Assembly: GCF_031760065.1 (NCBI RefSeq)
Contig: NZ_CP134500.1
Coordinates: 5,766,001 to 5,830,000, forward strand
Source: Streptomyces durocortorensis
Lineage (GTDB): Bacteria > Actinomycetota > Actinomycetes > Streptomycetales > Streptomycetaceae
Length of the DNA: 64,000 nt
Direction: 5' to 3'
This document shows positions 48,168 through 62,018 of the stretch, piece after piece; position 1 is the first letter of the stretch, and every line of letters begins with the position of its first letter. Below the pieces are notes generated by a model, which worked only from the letters and a program-made list of their open reading frames with translations, was not told the DNA's origin and made no database searches. A program made the position numbers and the translations under genes.

Positions 48168-48203
48168 GGTGAGCCCGGGACCCGCATGGGCCCCGGGCTC
48201 ACC
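48168..48203. terminator. Bidirectional terminator between convergent genes
   Basis: GGTGAGCCCGGG (48168-48179) and CCCGGGCTCACC (48192-48203) form a 12-bp perfect stem, extendable with GTAC flanks. It ends the dapB group on the plus strand and the minus-strand gene at 48219. Confidence 0.8.
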
Positions 48204-48218
48204 CGTACAACCGATGGT

Positions 48219-48770
48219 TCACGCGAGCCGATACTCATCCGCCCAAGCCTCGACCGCGTCGGTCGCCCGCTCGAACGCCTCCTCGCGCCCGAGGAAGTCC
48301 GCGTTGTGATCGGTGACCAGCGGCGGCAGCGCCTCACCGTTCTGCCGGACCACGACGAGCGCCTGACCCTGGACCGTACGGGGAAGGCCCATCCACTTCA
48401 CGGGCTGCTGGACCGTACGCACCGTCGACGTGCCGCTCCACGCCACCGTGGAGGTCCGGAAGAACCCGACGCGCCGGACACCGTGACGGCTGACCCACGC
48501 GCCGACACGCAGCAGACGCAGCGCGGCGGCGATCACCGCACCGGCCAGCGCCAGACAGACGGCGGCTCCCGAAAGCGCTCCGGCCGCACCGGTGATCAGG
48601 GCCGCGAGCAGCACGAACGAGGCCAGCAGCAGGAGGGTGGCCGCCGCCGCGACCCGCCAGGGGCCGGGGCGGTAGGGCCGACGCCAACTGTCGTGGTCGT
48701 CGAACGGCAGCGCAACGTCCTCCGCGCTCGCGTCGAATGCGCGGTCGGCCGTCAGAAAGGGCAGGGGCAC
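48219..48770 (-). CDS. Membrane protein, PH-like (bPH2-type) tail
   Basis: 183 residues. Two helices at ~38-82 (VAAAATLLLLASFVLLAALI and LSGAAVCLALAGAVIAAAL), then a beta-rich cytoplasmic part (VSRHGVRRVGFFRTSTVAWS...VKWMGLPRTVQGQALVVV) like the bacterial PH-type domains of small Streptomyces membrane proteins. No catalytic motif. Function unknown. Confidence 0.75.
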   Translation of the reverse strand: MPLPFLTADRAFDASAEDVALPFDDHDSWRRPYRPGPWRVAAAATLLLLASFVLLAALITGAAGALSGAAVCLALAGAVIAAALRLLRVGAWVSRHGVRRVGFFRTSTVAWSGTSTVRTVQQPVKWMGLPRTVQGQALVVVRQNGEALPPLVTDHNADFLGREEAFERATDAVEAWADEYRLA

Positions 48771-48864
48771 GACTCATCCTCACTCACAAGCACGCTCGAT
48801 TGCTGTGCCCGGTGAGGCTACCGAGGGTGCCACCGGCCCGACCACCCCAGGGGGGCCGTACGAG

Positions 48865-49104
48865 TCAGCGGCCCTGGGACGCCTCGGACTGCTTGCCGTG
48901 GGCCGGGGCCTGGCCGGAGTCGAGCGCCGGGAGCCCCAGCAGCAGTGACCCCACGAGACCGGCGACCACGGTCAGCCCGATGAGGGACCGCCCCAGCAGC
49001 TCGGGAACGGTGGCGCGGGGGGCGGGCGGAGGAGTGACATTGCTGCGGAACCGGTCGGCCTCGGCGACGAACGAGAACGGGACGGATTCACGCCGGCGGA
49101 ACAT
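48865..49104 (-). CDS. Small single-helix membrane protein
   Basis: 79 residues from ATG 49104, with AAGGAGAG about 7 nt upstream. A hydrophilic basic/acidic start (MFRRRESVPFSFVAEADRFR), one helix (LIGLTVVAGLVGSLLLGLPA) and a short Gln/Ser tail. Family not recognised. Divergent from thyX. Confidence 0.65.
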   Translation of the reverse strand: MFRRRESVPFSFVAEADRFRSNVTPPPAPRATVPELLGRSLIGLTVVAGLVGSLLLGLPALDSGQAPAHGKQSEASQGR

Positions 49105-49332
49105 GAGGAAGCTCTCCTTGCTCTGAGTGACGGGTGCTGCTATTGAGTCAGACGTACGACGGGCCGAATCGGTGCCCGAATCGCCGTACTTGTTGGGGGA
49201 ACTCCACGAACGGCTGCCCGAGGCGGCCGGATGCATGCCCCGGCGCACCCGGCCCACGGAGCCCCGTAAAGTGGTCGCCGCCCGAGCGACGCCGTCGGGC
49301 CTCCCGCACCGCCCCTGGAAGGACCCCTGTCG

Positions 49333-50070
49333 GTGACCGACACCCCCGAACCCGCAAAGCCCCACTTCCGCAGCGATGTCACCGTCGAGCTGGTGAAGAG
49401 CGACGCGCACGACGCGGACGTGCTGTTCGCCGCCCGGGTCTCCACCGCAGGTGAGCAGTCGCTGGAAGAGGTCACCAAGGATCCCGAGCGCTCCAAGGGG
49501 CTCATCAACTACCTCATGCGGGACCGGCACGGCAGCCCGTTCGAGCACAACTCGATGACCTTCTTCATCAGCGCCCCGATCTTCGTCTTCCGCGAGTTCA
49601 TGCGGCACCGCGTCGGCTGGTCCTACAACGAGGAATCGGGCCGCTACAGGGAGCTGGATCCGGTCTTCTACGTCCCCGGAACCTCCCGCAAGCTGGTCCA
49701 GCAGGGCCGCCCGGGCAAGTACGAGTTCGTCGAGGGCACCCAGGGGCAGTACGACCTCACCACCCGCACCATGGAGGAGACCTACCGGGCCTCCTACGAG
49801 GCGTACCAGAAGATGCTGGCGGAGGGCGTGGCCCGTGAGGTCGCCCGCGCGGTGCTCCCGGTCGGCCTCTTCTCCTCGATGTACGCCACGTGCAACGCGC
49901 GCTCGCTGATGCACTTCCTCGGCCTGCGCACCCAGCACGAGCTGGCGAAGGTCCCGTCCTTCCCGCAGCGCGAGATCGAGATGGTCGGCGAACAGATGGA
50001 AGCCCACTGGGAGCAGCTCATGCCGCTCACTCATGCGGCCTTCAACAAAAATGGACGCGTCGCCCCATAG
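49333..50070 (+). CDS. thyX: Flavin-dependent thymidylate synthase ThyX
   Basis: 245 residues from GTG 49333. The ThyX motif RHRVGWSYNEESGRY (RHRx7S class) is intact, with flanking LMRDRHGSPFEHNSMTFFIS and NARSLMHFLGLRTQ. Makes dTMP from dUMP with methylenetetrahydrofolate, FAD and NADPH. It stands before dapA, as in S. coelicolor. A terminator hairpin follows 54 nt after the stop. Confidence 0.97.
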   Translation: MTDTPEPAKPHFRSDVTVELVKSDAHDADVLFAARVSTAGEQSLEEVTKDPERSKGLINYLMRDRHGSPFEHNSMTFFISAPIFVFREFMRHRVGWSYNEESGRYRELDPVFYVPGTSRKLVQQGRPGKYEFVEGTQGQYDLTTRTMEETYRASYEAYQKMLAEGVAREVARAVLPVGLFSSMYATCNARSLMHFLGLRTQHELAKVPSFPQREIEMVGEQMEAHWEQLMPLTHAAFNKNGRVAP

Positions 50071-50123
50071 GCGGTGTCCGTATTGCGGCGTTTCGAGAAG
50101 TTCATCTAGGCTGATCAAACGGA

Positions 50124-50161
50124 CCCGGCACTGCTTGAACCCCCGAGCAGGCAGTGCCGGG
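50124..50161 (+). terminator. Terminator after thyX
   Basis: CCCGGCACTGC (50124-50134) and GCAGTGCCGGG (50151-50161) form an 11-bp perfect stem followed by CTCCTCTTC. It lies 54 nt past the thyX stop and 62 nt before dapA. Confidence 0.75.
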
Positions 50162-50222
50162 CTCCTCTTCCCCGTCCCCCCGAGGGGACCCCGCGCGCTG
50201 AGCAGCGAGTAGCGTGTTACCC

Positions 50223-51122
50223 ATGGCTCCGATCTCCACTCCGCAGACCCCCTTCGGGCGGGTCCTCACCGCTATGGTCACGCCCTTCACGGCGGACGGC
50301 GCTCTCGATCTCGACGGCGCCCAGCGGCTCGCCGCCCACCTGGTGGACGCAGGCAATGACGGCCTGATCATCAACGGCACCACCGGTGAGTCCCCGACCA
50401 CCAGTGATGCGGAGAAGGACCAGCTCGTACGGGCGGTGCTCGAAGCCGTCGGCGACCGAGCCCACGTCGTCGCGGGCATCGGGACCAACGACACCCGCCA
50501 CAGCGTCGAGCTCGCCCGGACGGCCGAGCGCACCGGCGCCCACGGCCTCCTCGCGGTCACGCCGTACTACAACAAGCCCCCGCAGGAGGGCCTGCTGCGG
50601 CACTTCACGGCCATCGCCGACTCCACCGGCCTGCCCGTGATGCTGTACGACATCCCCGGTCGCAGCGGCGTTCCGATCGACACGGAGACCCTCGTACGGC
50701 TGGCCGAGCACCCCCGGATCGTCGCGAACAAGGACGCCAAGGGCGACCTGGGCCGCGCCAGCTGGGCCATCGCCGAGTCCGGGCTCGCCTGGTACTCGGG
50801 CGACGACATGCTCAACCTGCCGCTCCTCTCGGTCGGCGCCGTCGGCTTCGTCTCCGTGGTCGGCCACGTGGTCACCCCGGACCTGCGGGCCCTGATCGAG
50901 GCCCACCTGAGCGGCGACGTCCAGAAGGCCACCGAGATCCACCAGAAGCTGCTCCCGGTCTTCACGGGAATGTTCCGCACCCAGGGCGTGATCACCACGA
51001 AGGCGGCCCTCACCCTTCAGGGCCTCCCGGCGGGCCCCCTGCGCCTGCCCCTCGTCGAACTCACCGCCCAGGAGACAGCCCAGCTCAAGATCGATCTCGC
51101 CGCCGGCGGGGTACAGCTGTAA
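50223..51122 (+). CDS. dapA: 4-hydroxy-tetrahydrodipicolinate synthase
   Basis: 299 residues from ATG 50223 (MAPISTPQTPFGRVLTAMVT); a GTG at 50214 is also in frame. It condenses pyruvate with aspartate semialdehyde, the first step to diaminopimelate and lysine. Motifs: NGTTGESPT, TPYYNKPPQEGL with the catalytic Tyr, and the Schiff-base Lys in VANKDAKGDL. The ribosome site is weak. RNase J follows 136 nt later. Confidence 0.97.
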   Translation: MAPISTPQTPFGRVLTAMVTPFTADGALDLDGAQRLAAHLVDAGNDGLIINGTTGESPTTSDAEKDQLVRAVLEAVGDRAHVVAGIGTNDTRHSVELARTAERTGAHGLLAVTPYYNKPPQEGLLRHFTAIADSTGLPVMLYDIPGRSGVPIDTETLVRLAEHPRIVANKDAKGDLGRASWAIAESGLAWYSGDDMLNLPLLSVGAVGFVSVVGHVVTPDLRALIEAHLSGDVQKATEIHQKLLPVFTGMFRTQGVITTKAALTLQGLPAGPLRLPLVELTAQETAQLKIDLAAGGVQL

Positions 51123-51258
51123 CCAAGGACTTCACAACTGAACAGCCGAACAGGCGAGGCGACTCGCCCGAGCACCACCCAAGACAACAGCAAGTGCACG
51201 AATGACATGCGCGCCACGTGCCTCAGCGGTACGTGGCGTGCGTGGTAAGGAGAGTCTT

Positions 51259-52944
51259 TTGAGTCATCCGCACCCTGAACTCGGTACGCCGCCGAAGCTC
51301 CCGAAGGGCGCGCTGCGGGTCACCCCGCTCGGCGGCCTGGGCGAGATCGGCCGCAATATGACGGTCTTCGAGTACGGCGGCCGCCTGCTCATCGTCGACT
51401 GCGGCGTGCTCTTCCCCGAGGAGGAGCAGCCGGGCATCGACCTGATCCTCCCGGACTTCACCACGATCCGGGACCGCCTGGACGACATCGAGGGCATCGT
51501 CCTCACGCACGGCCACGAGGACCACATCGGCGGCGTCCCCTACCTGCTGCGCCTCAAGCCGGACATCCCCCTCATCGGCTCCAAGCTCACCCTCGCGCTG
51601 ATCGAGGCGAAGCTCCAGGAGCACCGCATCCGCCCCTACACCCTTGAGGTGCAGGAGGGGCAGCGCGAGCGCATCGGCGCCTTCGACTGCGAGTTCATCG
51701 CGGTCAACCACTCCATCCCGGACGCCCTGGCCGTCGCCATCCGCACCCCCGCGGGCCTGGCCGTCGCCACCGGTGACTTCAAGATGGACCAGCTCCCGCT
51801 GGACGGCCGCCTCACCGACCTGCACGCGTTCGCACGGCTCAGCGAGGAGGGCATCGACCTCCTCCTCTCCGACTCCACGAACGCCGAGGTCCCCGGCTTC
51901 GTGCCGCCGGAGCGGGACATCTCCAATGTCCTGCGCACGGTCTTCGCGAACGCCCAGAAGCGCATCATCGTGGCGAGCTTCGCCAGCCATGTGCACCGCA
52001 TCCAGCAGATCCTGGACGCCGCCCACGAGTACGGCCGCAGGGTCGCCTTCGTCGGCCGCTCGATGGTCCGCAACATGGGCATCGCCCGCGACCTCGGCTA
52101 CCTCAAGGTCCCCGGGGGCCTGGTCGTCGACGTCAAGACCCTCGACGACCTTCCGGACGACGAGGTCGTGCTGGTCTGCACGGGCTCGCAGGGCGAGCCG
52201 ATGGCGGCCCTCTCCCGGATGGCCAACCGGGATCACCAGATCCGGATCGTCCCCGGCGACACGGTGATCCTGGCGTCGTCCCTGATCCCCGGCAACGAGA
52301 ACGCGGTGTACCGCGTGATCAACGGCCTGACCCGCTGGGGCGCCAACGTCGTCCACAAGGGCAATGCCAAGGTCCACGTCTCGGGCCACGCCTCGGCCGG
52401 CGAGCTGCTGTACTTCTACAACATCTGCAAGCCGAAGAACCTGATGCCGGTCCACGGCGAATGGCGCCACCTGCGGGCCAACGCCGAACTGGGTGCCCTC
52501 ACGGGCGTTCCCAAGGACCACATCGTCATCGCCGAGGACGGCGTGGTCGTCGACCTCATCGACGGCAAGGCCAAGATCGTCGGCAAGGTCCAGGCCGGTT
52601 ACGTCTACGTCGACGGCCTCTCCGTCGGCGATGTCACCGAGACCTCCCTCAAGGACCGCCGCATCCTCGGCGACGAGGGCATCATCTCGGTCTTCATCGT
52701 CGTCGACAGCTCCTCCGGCAAGCTCGTGGGCGGTCCCCACATCCAGGCCCGGGGCTCCGGCATCGACGACGGCGCCTTCGGCGCGGTCACCCCGAAGATC
52801 CAGGAAGCCCTGGACAAGTCGGCCCAGGACGGCGTCATGGAGCCCCACCAGCTCCAGCAGATGGTCCGCCGAGTCGTCGGCAAGTGGGTGTCCGACACCT
52901 ACCGTCGACGCCCGATGATCCTTCCGGTCGTCGTCGAGGTCTGA
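51259..52944 (+). CDS. rnj: Ribonuclease J
   Basis: 561 residues from TTG 51259, chosen because AAGGAGAG lies 7 nt upstream; earlier in-frame starts add 19 unconserved residues. Metallo-beta-lactamase/beta-CASP RNase with 5'-3' exo- and endonuclease roles in RNA decay and rRNA maturation. The zinc motif THGHEDHIGG (HxHxDH), GDFKMDQLPLDG, SDSTNAEVPGF, ASFASHVHRIQQI and SGHASAGEL are present. The usual RNase J C-terminal domain ends the protein. Length matches the Streptomyces enzyme. Confidence 0.95.
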   Translation: MSHPHPELGTPPKLPKGALRVTPLGGLGEIGRNMTVFEYGGRLLIVDCGVLFPEEEQPGIDLILPDFTTIRDRLDDIEGIVLTHGHEDHIGGVPYLLRLKPDIPLIGSKLTLALIEAKLQEHRIRPYTLEVQEGQRERIGAFDCEFIAVNHSIPDALAVAIRTPAGLAVATGDFKMDQLPLDGRLTDLHAFARLSEEGIDLLLSDSTNAEVPGFVPPERDISNVLRTVFANAQKRIIVASFASHVHRIQQILDAAHEYGRRVAFVGRSMVRNMGIARDLGYLKVPGGLVVDVKTLDDLPDDEVVLVCTGSQGEPMAALSRMANRDHQIRIVPGDTVILASSLIPGNENAVYRVINGLTRWGANVVHKGNAKVHVSGHASAGELLYFYNICKPKNLMPVHGEWRHLRANAELGALTGVPKDHIVIAEDGVVVDLIDGKAKIVGKVQAGYVYVDGLSVGDVTETSLKDRRILGDEGIISVFIVVDSSSGKLVGGPHIQARGSGIDDGAFGAVTPKIQEALDKSAQDGVMEPHQLQQMVRRVVGKWVSDTYRRRPMILPVVVEV

Positions 52945-52963
52945 CCCCTTCACGCCGCCCGAC

Positions 52964-53006
52964 CTGGAGCGGGGCCCTCGATTTGCATCGGGGTGCCCCG
53001 CTCCAG
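52964..53006 (+). terminator. Terminator after RNase J
   Basis: CTGGAGCGGGG (52964-52974) and CCCCGCTCCAG (52996-53006) are perfect 11-bp arms, with further partial pairing inside (CTCGAT with ATCGGG). It lies 20 nt after the stop and insulates the rRNA operon. Confidence 0.8.
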
Positions 53007-53563
53007 TACGTTTACGTCTCCGCCTGAACGGGAAACGCCGCGCGCACTTGTGCGCCCGGGACACCCGAACGGGGCGGGAATTTCGACTCAGAATCTCTGA
53101 TAAAGTCGGATCCGCCGAAAGGCAAAGGCCCTCCACAGGCCACCGGAAATCGAATTCGGACCGGAAACGGAACGAAAAAGAGTCTGGTAAAGTTGGAACC
53201 GCCGGAAAGGGAAAACGCGAAAGCGAAGAACCTCGAAAGCACCCCGCTTCGACCGGGAATCGGACACGAAAGAGTCTGATAGAGTCGGAAACGCAAGAAC
53301 GAAGGGAAGCGCCCGGAGGGCCCCGGTGAAACGGGACCGAAGGAAGCGTCCGTTCCTTGAGAACTCAACAGCGTGCCAAAAGTCAACGCCAGATATGTTG
53401 ATACCCCGGCCTGCACCTGGTGCAGGTTGGAGGTTCCTTTGAAAGTCCTACGGTCGCCATGTGCGGCGGTAGGCAACAACACAGCGAGGACGCTGTGAAC
53501 AACGGGTCTTATTCCGACCGGTTGTTCCGCTCTCGTGTGTGTGCACCCGATTACGGGTAAACA
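53007..53563 (+). promoter_or_regulatory. rRNA operon promoter and leader region with three ~90-bp spaced repeats
   Basis: Three related elements, at 53090-53110 (AGAATCTCTGATAAAGTCGG), 53179-53198 (AGAGTCTGGTAAAGTTGG) and 53271-53289 (AGAGTCTGATAGAGTCGGA), are spaced 89 and 92 nt apart. Each contains TAAAGT or TAGAGT, which resembles a -10 box, as expected for tandem Streptomyces rRNA promoters. I see no clear -35. Downstream, CTTGAGAACTCAACAG near 53357 and the hairpin CCTGCACC-T-GGTGCAGG (53410-53426) belong to the pre-16S leader. Confidence 0.7.
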
Positions 53564-58515
<4,952 letters not shown>

Positions 58516-58592
58516 AGTTGCTCGCGTCCACTGTGTTAGTTCTGAAATAACGAACGGCCGTGTTGTTGTCCGGTGTTGGTTAATTTCATAGT

Positions 58593-58711
58593 GTTTCGGT
58601 GGTCATTGCGTTAGGGAAACGCCCGGTTACATTCCGAACCCGGAAGCTAAGCCTTTCAGCGCCGATGGTACTGCAGGGGGGACCCTGTGGGAGAGTAGGA
58701 CGCCGCCGAAC
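58593..58711 (+). rRNA. rrf: 5S ribosomal RNA
   Basis: GTTTCGGTGGTCATTGCGTT start and CCGAACCCGGAAGCTAAGCC core, ending GGACGCCGCCGAAC. The termini pair with each other. About 119 nt, 77 nt after the 23S gene. Confidence 0.96.
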
Positions 58712-58721
58712 AATTTTTCCG

Positions 58722-58755
58722 GGAAAGCCCCGTACCGCAAGGTACGGGGCTTTCC
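58722..58755 (+). terminator. rRNA operon terminator
   Basis: GGAAAGCCCCGTACC (58722-58736) and its perfect complement at 58741-58755 enclose a GCAA tetraloop. It lies 10 nt after the 5S gene, preceded by CAATTTTTCC. Confidence 0.9.
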
Positions 58756-58910
58756 TGCATTTCGAGGCAAGTTTCCGGGATGCGTTCCAAAACAGTCCTG
58801 CAGCCGCTGACGGCCGCAGTCCGTGGGACTCTGGTGGGCCTCTGCCCGGCGCGATTGTGTGAATCCCCGGATCCCGTGTATGGTTTACCTCGTTGCCGCA
58901 GCGCAACGAG

Positions 58911-58983
58911 GCCCCAATAGCTCAGTCGGTAGAGCGTCTCCATGGTAAGGAGAAGGTCTGCGGTTCGATTCCGCATTGGGGCT
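58911..58983 (+). tRNA. tRNA-Thr (anticodon GGT)
   Basis: 73 nt cloverleaf: acceptor GCCCCAA/TTGGGGC, D arm GCTC-AGTCGGTA-GAGC, anticodon arm TCTCC-ATGGTAA-GGAGA with anticodon GGT, variable AGGTC, T arm TGCGG-TTCGATT-CCGCA. The 3' CCA is not encoded (TCAG follows). It lies about 200 nt after 5S, past the rRNA terminator, so it likely has its own promoter. Confidence 0.95.
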
Positions 58984-58993
58984 CAGAGAAGAA

Positions 58994-59027
58994 CGAAAGG
59001 CCCCCGCCGTATGGCGGGGGCCTTTCG
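58994..59027. terminator. Terminator shared by tRNA-Thr and the convergent phosphatase gene
   Basis: CGAAAGGCCCCCGCC (58994-59008) pairs perfectly with 59013-59027 around GTAT. It is 11 nt after the tRNA and 24 nt from the end of the minus-strand gene. Confidence 0.85.
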
Positions 59028-59050
59028 CGTTGACGGGCAGACGCTGCCGG

Positions 59051-61675
59051 TCAGATGTGGGGCGGCTCCGGGACGCGCATCGCGAGGATCGCCATGTCGT
59101 CCGAGGCGGGTTCGGCCGCGAAGCGTTCCACGGCCCTGAGGATGCGTGCGGCGACCGCGCCGGCCGTCAGGCCCGTACAGGTCGACAGGACGTCCGCGAG
59201 GCCGTCGTCGCCCAGCATGCGGGCTCCCTCGCGGCGTTCGGTGACGCCGTCCGTGACGCAGAGGAGGACGTCGCCCGGGTTGAGGGTTACCTCCTGCTCG
59301 TACAGGTCGAGGTCCTCGATGACGCCGAGCAGCGGCTGCGGTTCGGCGGCTGCCTCCACGGATCCGTCCTGGCGCAGGCGCAGCGGCAGTGGGTGGCCGG
59401 CGCAGACGACCTTCAGGAGGGCGCTGCCGTCCTCCTGGGGCCACAGCTCGCCGTACAGGAGGGTGAGGAAGCGGCTGCGGGCGCCCTCGTCGAGGATCGC
59501 CGCGTTGAGGCGCTCCAGGACCGCCGGGCCGCCGAAGCCCTCGCGGGCGAGCAGGCGCAGGGCGTGGCGGGCCAGGCCGGTGACCGCGGCGGCCTCGGGG
59601 CCCGTACCGCAGACGTCGCCGACGGCGAAGCCGTACGCGCCGTCACGGATGGGGAAGACGTCGTAGAAGTCTCCGCCGACCTCGTTGCCCTCGCCCGCCG
59701 CGCGGTAGATGACCTCGATCTCGACGTTCGGGACGTCGGGGAGTCCCGGGGGCAGCAGGCTGCGCTGGAGGGACTGGCTGATCGCCGTGCGCTCCGAGTA
59801 CAGGCGGGCGTTGTCCAGGGCCAGGGCGGCCCGTCGGGACAGGTCCTCGGCCAGTTCCAGGATCTCCTGGCGGAAGTGGTCGTCCGAGGGCTTCCCGAGC
59901 GTCAGCATGCCGATCACGCGGTTGCGGGCGACCAGCGGGAGCACCACCGTCTCGCCGCCGACGGCCTGGGCCGTGGCGAGCGTGGTGCGGGTGGCCGTGC
60001 TCATGCTCAGGGGCGCGTCGTGTCGCAGGCTGCGGGTCGACGTGGACAGCGCCGCGCGGTGGCCCGCCTCCGAGGGGGCGGCCCAGATGCGAGCGCCGGG
60101 GGTGGGGACCGGGTCCGGCGGGGCGATCTTGGAGAGGAGGGCCTTGAGGCCGTCGATGAGGTCCTCGTCCTCGTGGAGCACGTACGAGAGGTACGGGTCG
60201 GAGGACTGGTCGGCGATCGTGTAGACGGCGCACCAGGTGGCGAGGGTCGGGACCGTCATCTGGGCCATGAGGGCCAGCGTCTGGTCCCGGTCGAGAGTCC
60301 CGGCCAGCAGGTCGGAGGCCTCGACGAGGAAGGACAGGGAGCCGCGGCGCAGGCGTTCCAGCTCGCCGAGGCGGGCGGACTCCACGGCGAGCGCGATGCG
60401 GTCGGCGGCGAACTGGAGGCGCAGGGCCTCCTCGTTGGAATAGCGGCCCGGGCCCTCCGCCGCGACGCCGAGGGAGCCGGTGAGGCGGCCCTCGACCTTC
60501 AGCGGGACCGTGACGACCGAGCGCATCCCGGTGTCGGTGAGGAGCGGGACGGCGCCGGGTACGGCGGTCAGGTCCTCGTGGACGGCCGGCATCCGGGCGG
60601 AGCCGTAGCGGCCCGCTCCGGCTTCCACGGGGACGCGGGCGAAGCGCTGGCGGGCCGAGGGGAGACCCGTCGTAGCGCGGACCTCCAGCTCCGTCTCGTC
60701 GTCGGTGGCGAGCAGGAGGAAGGCCGCGTCGGCGTCGAGCATGTCGCGGGCCCGCTCGACGGTGCGCTGGAGGAGGCCGTCCAGGTCGTCGGGGGCGGGG
60801 GAGCCGATGAAGACCTCGAAGGGGTCCGCGGTGCGGTTCTCGGAGGCGTCGGAGACCGGGGCGCGGGCCGGGGACTGGAGCACGGCGCGCTCGTCGTCGC
60901 GGACGAGGAGACAGACCGTGGAGGGTTCGCCGTCGGTGTCGCGGACGCGCAGGTGGGAGGCGTAGACGGCGATGTTCCGGCCATCGGCGCCGCGGATTCC
61001 GTAGCTGCCCTCCCAGCGGGAGAGCTGGAGGGCGTCGGCGATGCCGGTGTTGGTGCCGGGGGTGTGTGGCCAGGCCACGAAGTCGGTGAACTGCTTGCCG
61101 GTGACCTGCTCCGCGCTGTGTCCGAAGACATACGCCGCGTCGTCGTTCCACGCCGTGATGGAGCCGGTGCTGTCGATCTGGACGACGGCGACCCGGACGC
61201 GCTGGTCGGTGACGGGAAGGAGCGAGGTGGGCAGGACCGGTCCCGCGGAGCGGATGCCCACCGGGCGGTCGGGCAGGTCCAGCTGGAACCAGACATGTTT
61301 GCGTGTGGGCGAGTACTCGACGCCCCAGCGCGCGGCCAGGGCGGCGCAGAGGAGCAGCCCGCGGCCGTTCTCACGGTCGGGGCTGCCGAAGTCGAGGCCG
61401 TTGCTCTGGAGCGGGACCTCGCGTTCCGGATAGTGGTCGGAGACCTCGACCCGTACGCCGTCCTCGGTGCGCAGGCACAGCACGTCGGCCGCTGTCCCCG
61501 CGTGCACGACGGCGTTGGTGACGAGCTCGCTGGTGAGGACGACGGCGTCGTCGACGACATCGTTGTAGCCCCACCCCTGGAGGGTGTCCCGGACGAAGGC
61601 GCGGGCGGTCGCGACGGAGCGCCCGACCGGTTCGAAGGTGGCGGCCGCGCGCGCGGTGATCACAGCACTCCCCAT
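59051..61675 (-). CDS. Anti-sigma-type ATPase/PAS/GAF/PP2C (SpoIIE) sensor phosphatase
   Basis: 874 residues from ATG 61675; a GTG at 61663 preceded by GGGGAG is a good alternative start. Domains in order: RsbW-like HATPase (~20-145: [20 protein letters not shown] and [16 protein letters not shown]); PAS (~160-275: [20 protein letters not shown]); two GAF domains (~285-460 and ~480-640); PP2C/SpoIIE phosphatase (~650-874: [40 protein letters not shown]) with the metal-binding Asp residues. Kinase-like and phosphatase parts of partner switching on one chain suggest control of a SpoIIAA-type antagonist. Divergent from the poly-HAMP kinase, so the two may sense the same stress. Confidence 0.9.
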   Translation of the reverse strand: MGSAVITARAAATFEPVGRSVATARAFVRDTLQGWGYNDVVDDAVVLTSELVTNAVVHAGTAADVLCLRTEDGVRVEVSDHYPEREVPLQSNGLDFGSPDRENGRGLLLCAALAARWGVEYSPTRKHVWFQLDLPDRPVGIRSAGPVLPTSLLPVTDQRVRVAVVQIDSTGSITAWNDDAAYVFGHSAEQVTGKQFTDFVAWPHTPGTNTGIADALQLSRWEGSYGIRGADGRNIAVYASHLRVRDTDGEPSTVCLLVRDDERAVLQSPARAPVSDASENRTADPFEVFIGSPAPDDLDGLLQRTVERARDMLDADAAFLLLATDDETELEVRATTGLPSARQRFARVPVEAGAGRYGSARMPAVHEDLTAVPGAVPLLTDTGMRSVVTVPLKVEGRLTGSLGVAAEGPGRYSNEEALRLQFAADRIALAVESARLGELERLRRGSLSFLVEASDLLAGTLDRDQTLALMAQMTVPTLATWCAVYTIADQSSDPYLSYVLHEDEDLIDGLKALLSKIAPPDPVPTPGARIWAAPSEAGHRAALSTSTRSLRHDAPLSMSTATRTTLATAQAVGGETVVLPLVARNRVIGMLTLGKPSDDHFRQEILELAEDLSRRAALALDNARLYSERTAISQSLQRSLLPPGLPDVPNVEIEVIYRAAGEGNEVGGDFYDVFPIRDGAYGFAVGDVCGTGPEAAAVTGLARHALRLLAREGFGGPAVLERLNAAILDEGARSRFLTLLYGELWPQEDGSALLKVVCAGHPLPLRLRQDGSVEAAAEPQPLLGVIEDLDLYEQEVTLNPGDVLLCVTDGVTERREGARMLGDDGLADVLSTCTGLTAGAVAARILRAVERFAAEPASDDMAILAMRVPEPPHI

Positions 61676-62018
61676 ATGGTGTCTCGTCGCTTCCCCGAGT
61701 CCTGTGCCCGTTTCTCGCCGCTTCGATTCGCTTGCCAGGCTAGACGTTCGTTCAGGGTGCCGGGTACACGAGGGCCGAGATCGGGACAGGTCGGTCCGTG
61801 GCGGTGCGCGGGCGCACAAGTATGGACTTCCGATGGAAGGGATGCGGGGCGACCGGGGGAGGTTGCTCGCCGACCGGTTCCAGCCTGGTACGTTGCAACG
61901 ATTTGACGTCTGCCCGGTCACCCGTTGACGGTGTGCTGTGGCGGTGAGCCAAAGTGGAACTGGGCAAGCTATCCGGATAGGCCCGAGCGAAACGGTCAAC
62001 CCCTGCGGGAGGGACACG
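61676..62018. promoter_or_regulatory. Divergent promoter region of the signalling pair
   Basis: 343 nt between two divergent signalling genes. The perfect 12-bp palindrome CTATCCGGATAG lies at 61969-61980, 39 nt before the poly-HAMP kinase start. TTGAC-containing stretches (CGATTTGACGTC near 61900 and CCGTTGACGG near 61923) could be -35 elements but no matching -10 is clear. Confidence 0.4.

Noticed and set aside
58976..61906. 976-codon plus-strand frame from the tRNA into the phosphatase gene
   Set aside because: It starts inside the tRNA 3' end and lies wholly antisense to the SpoIIE-type gene.
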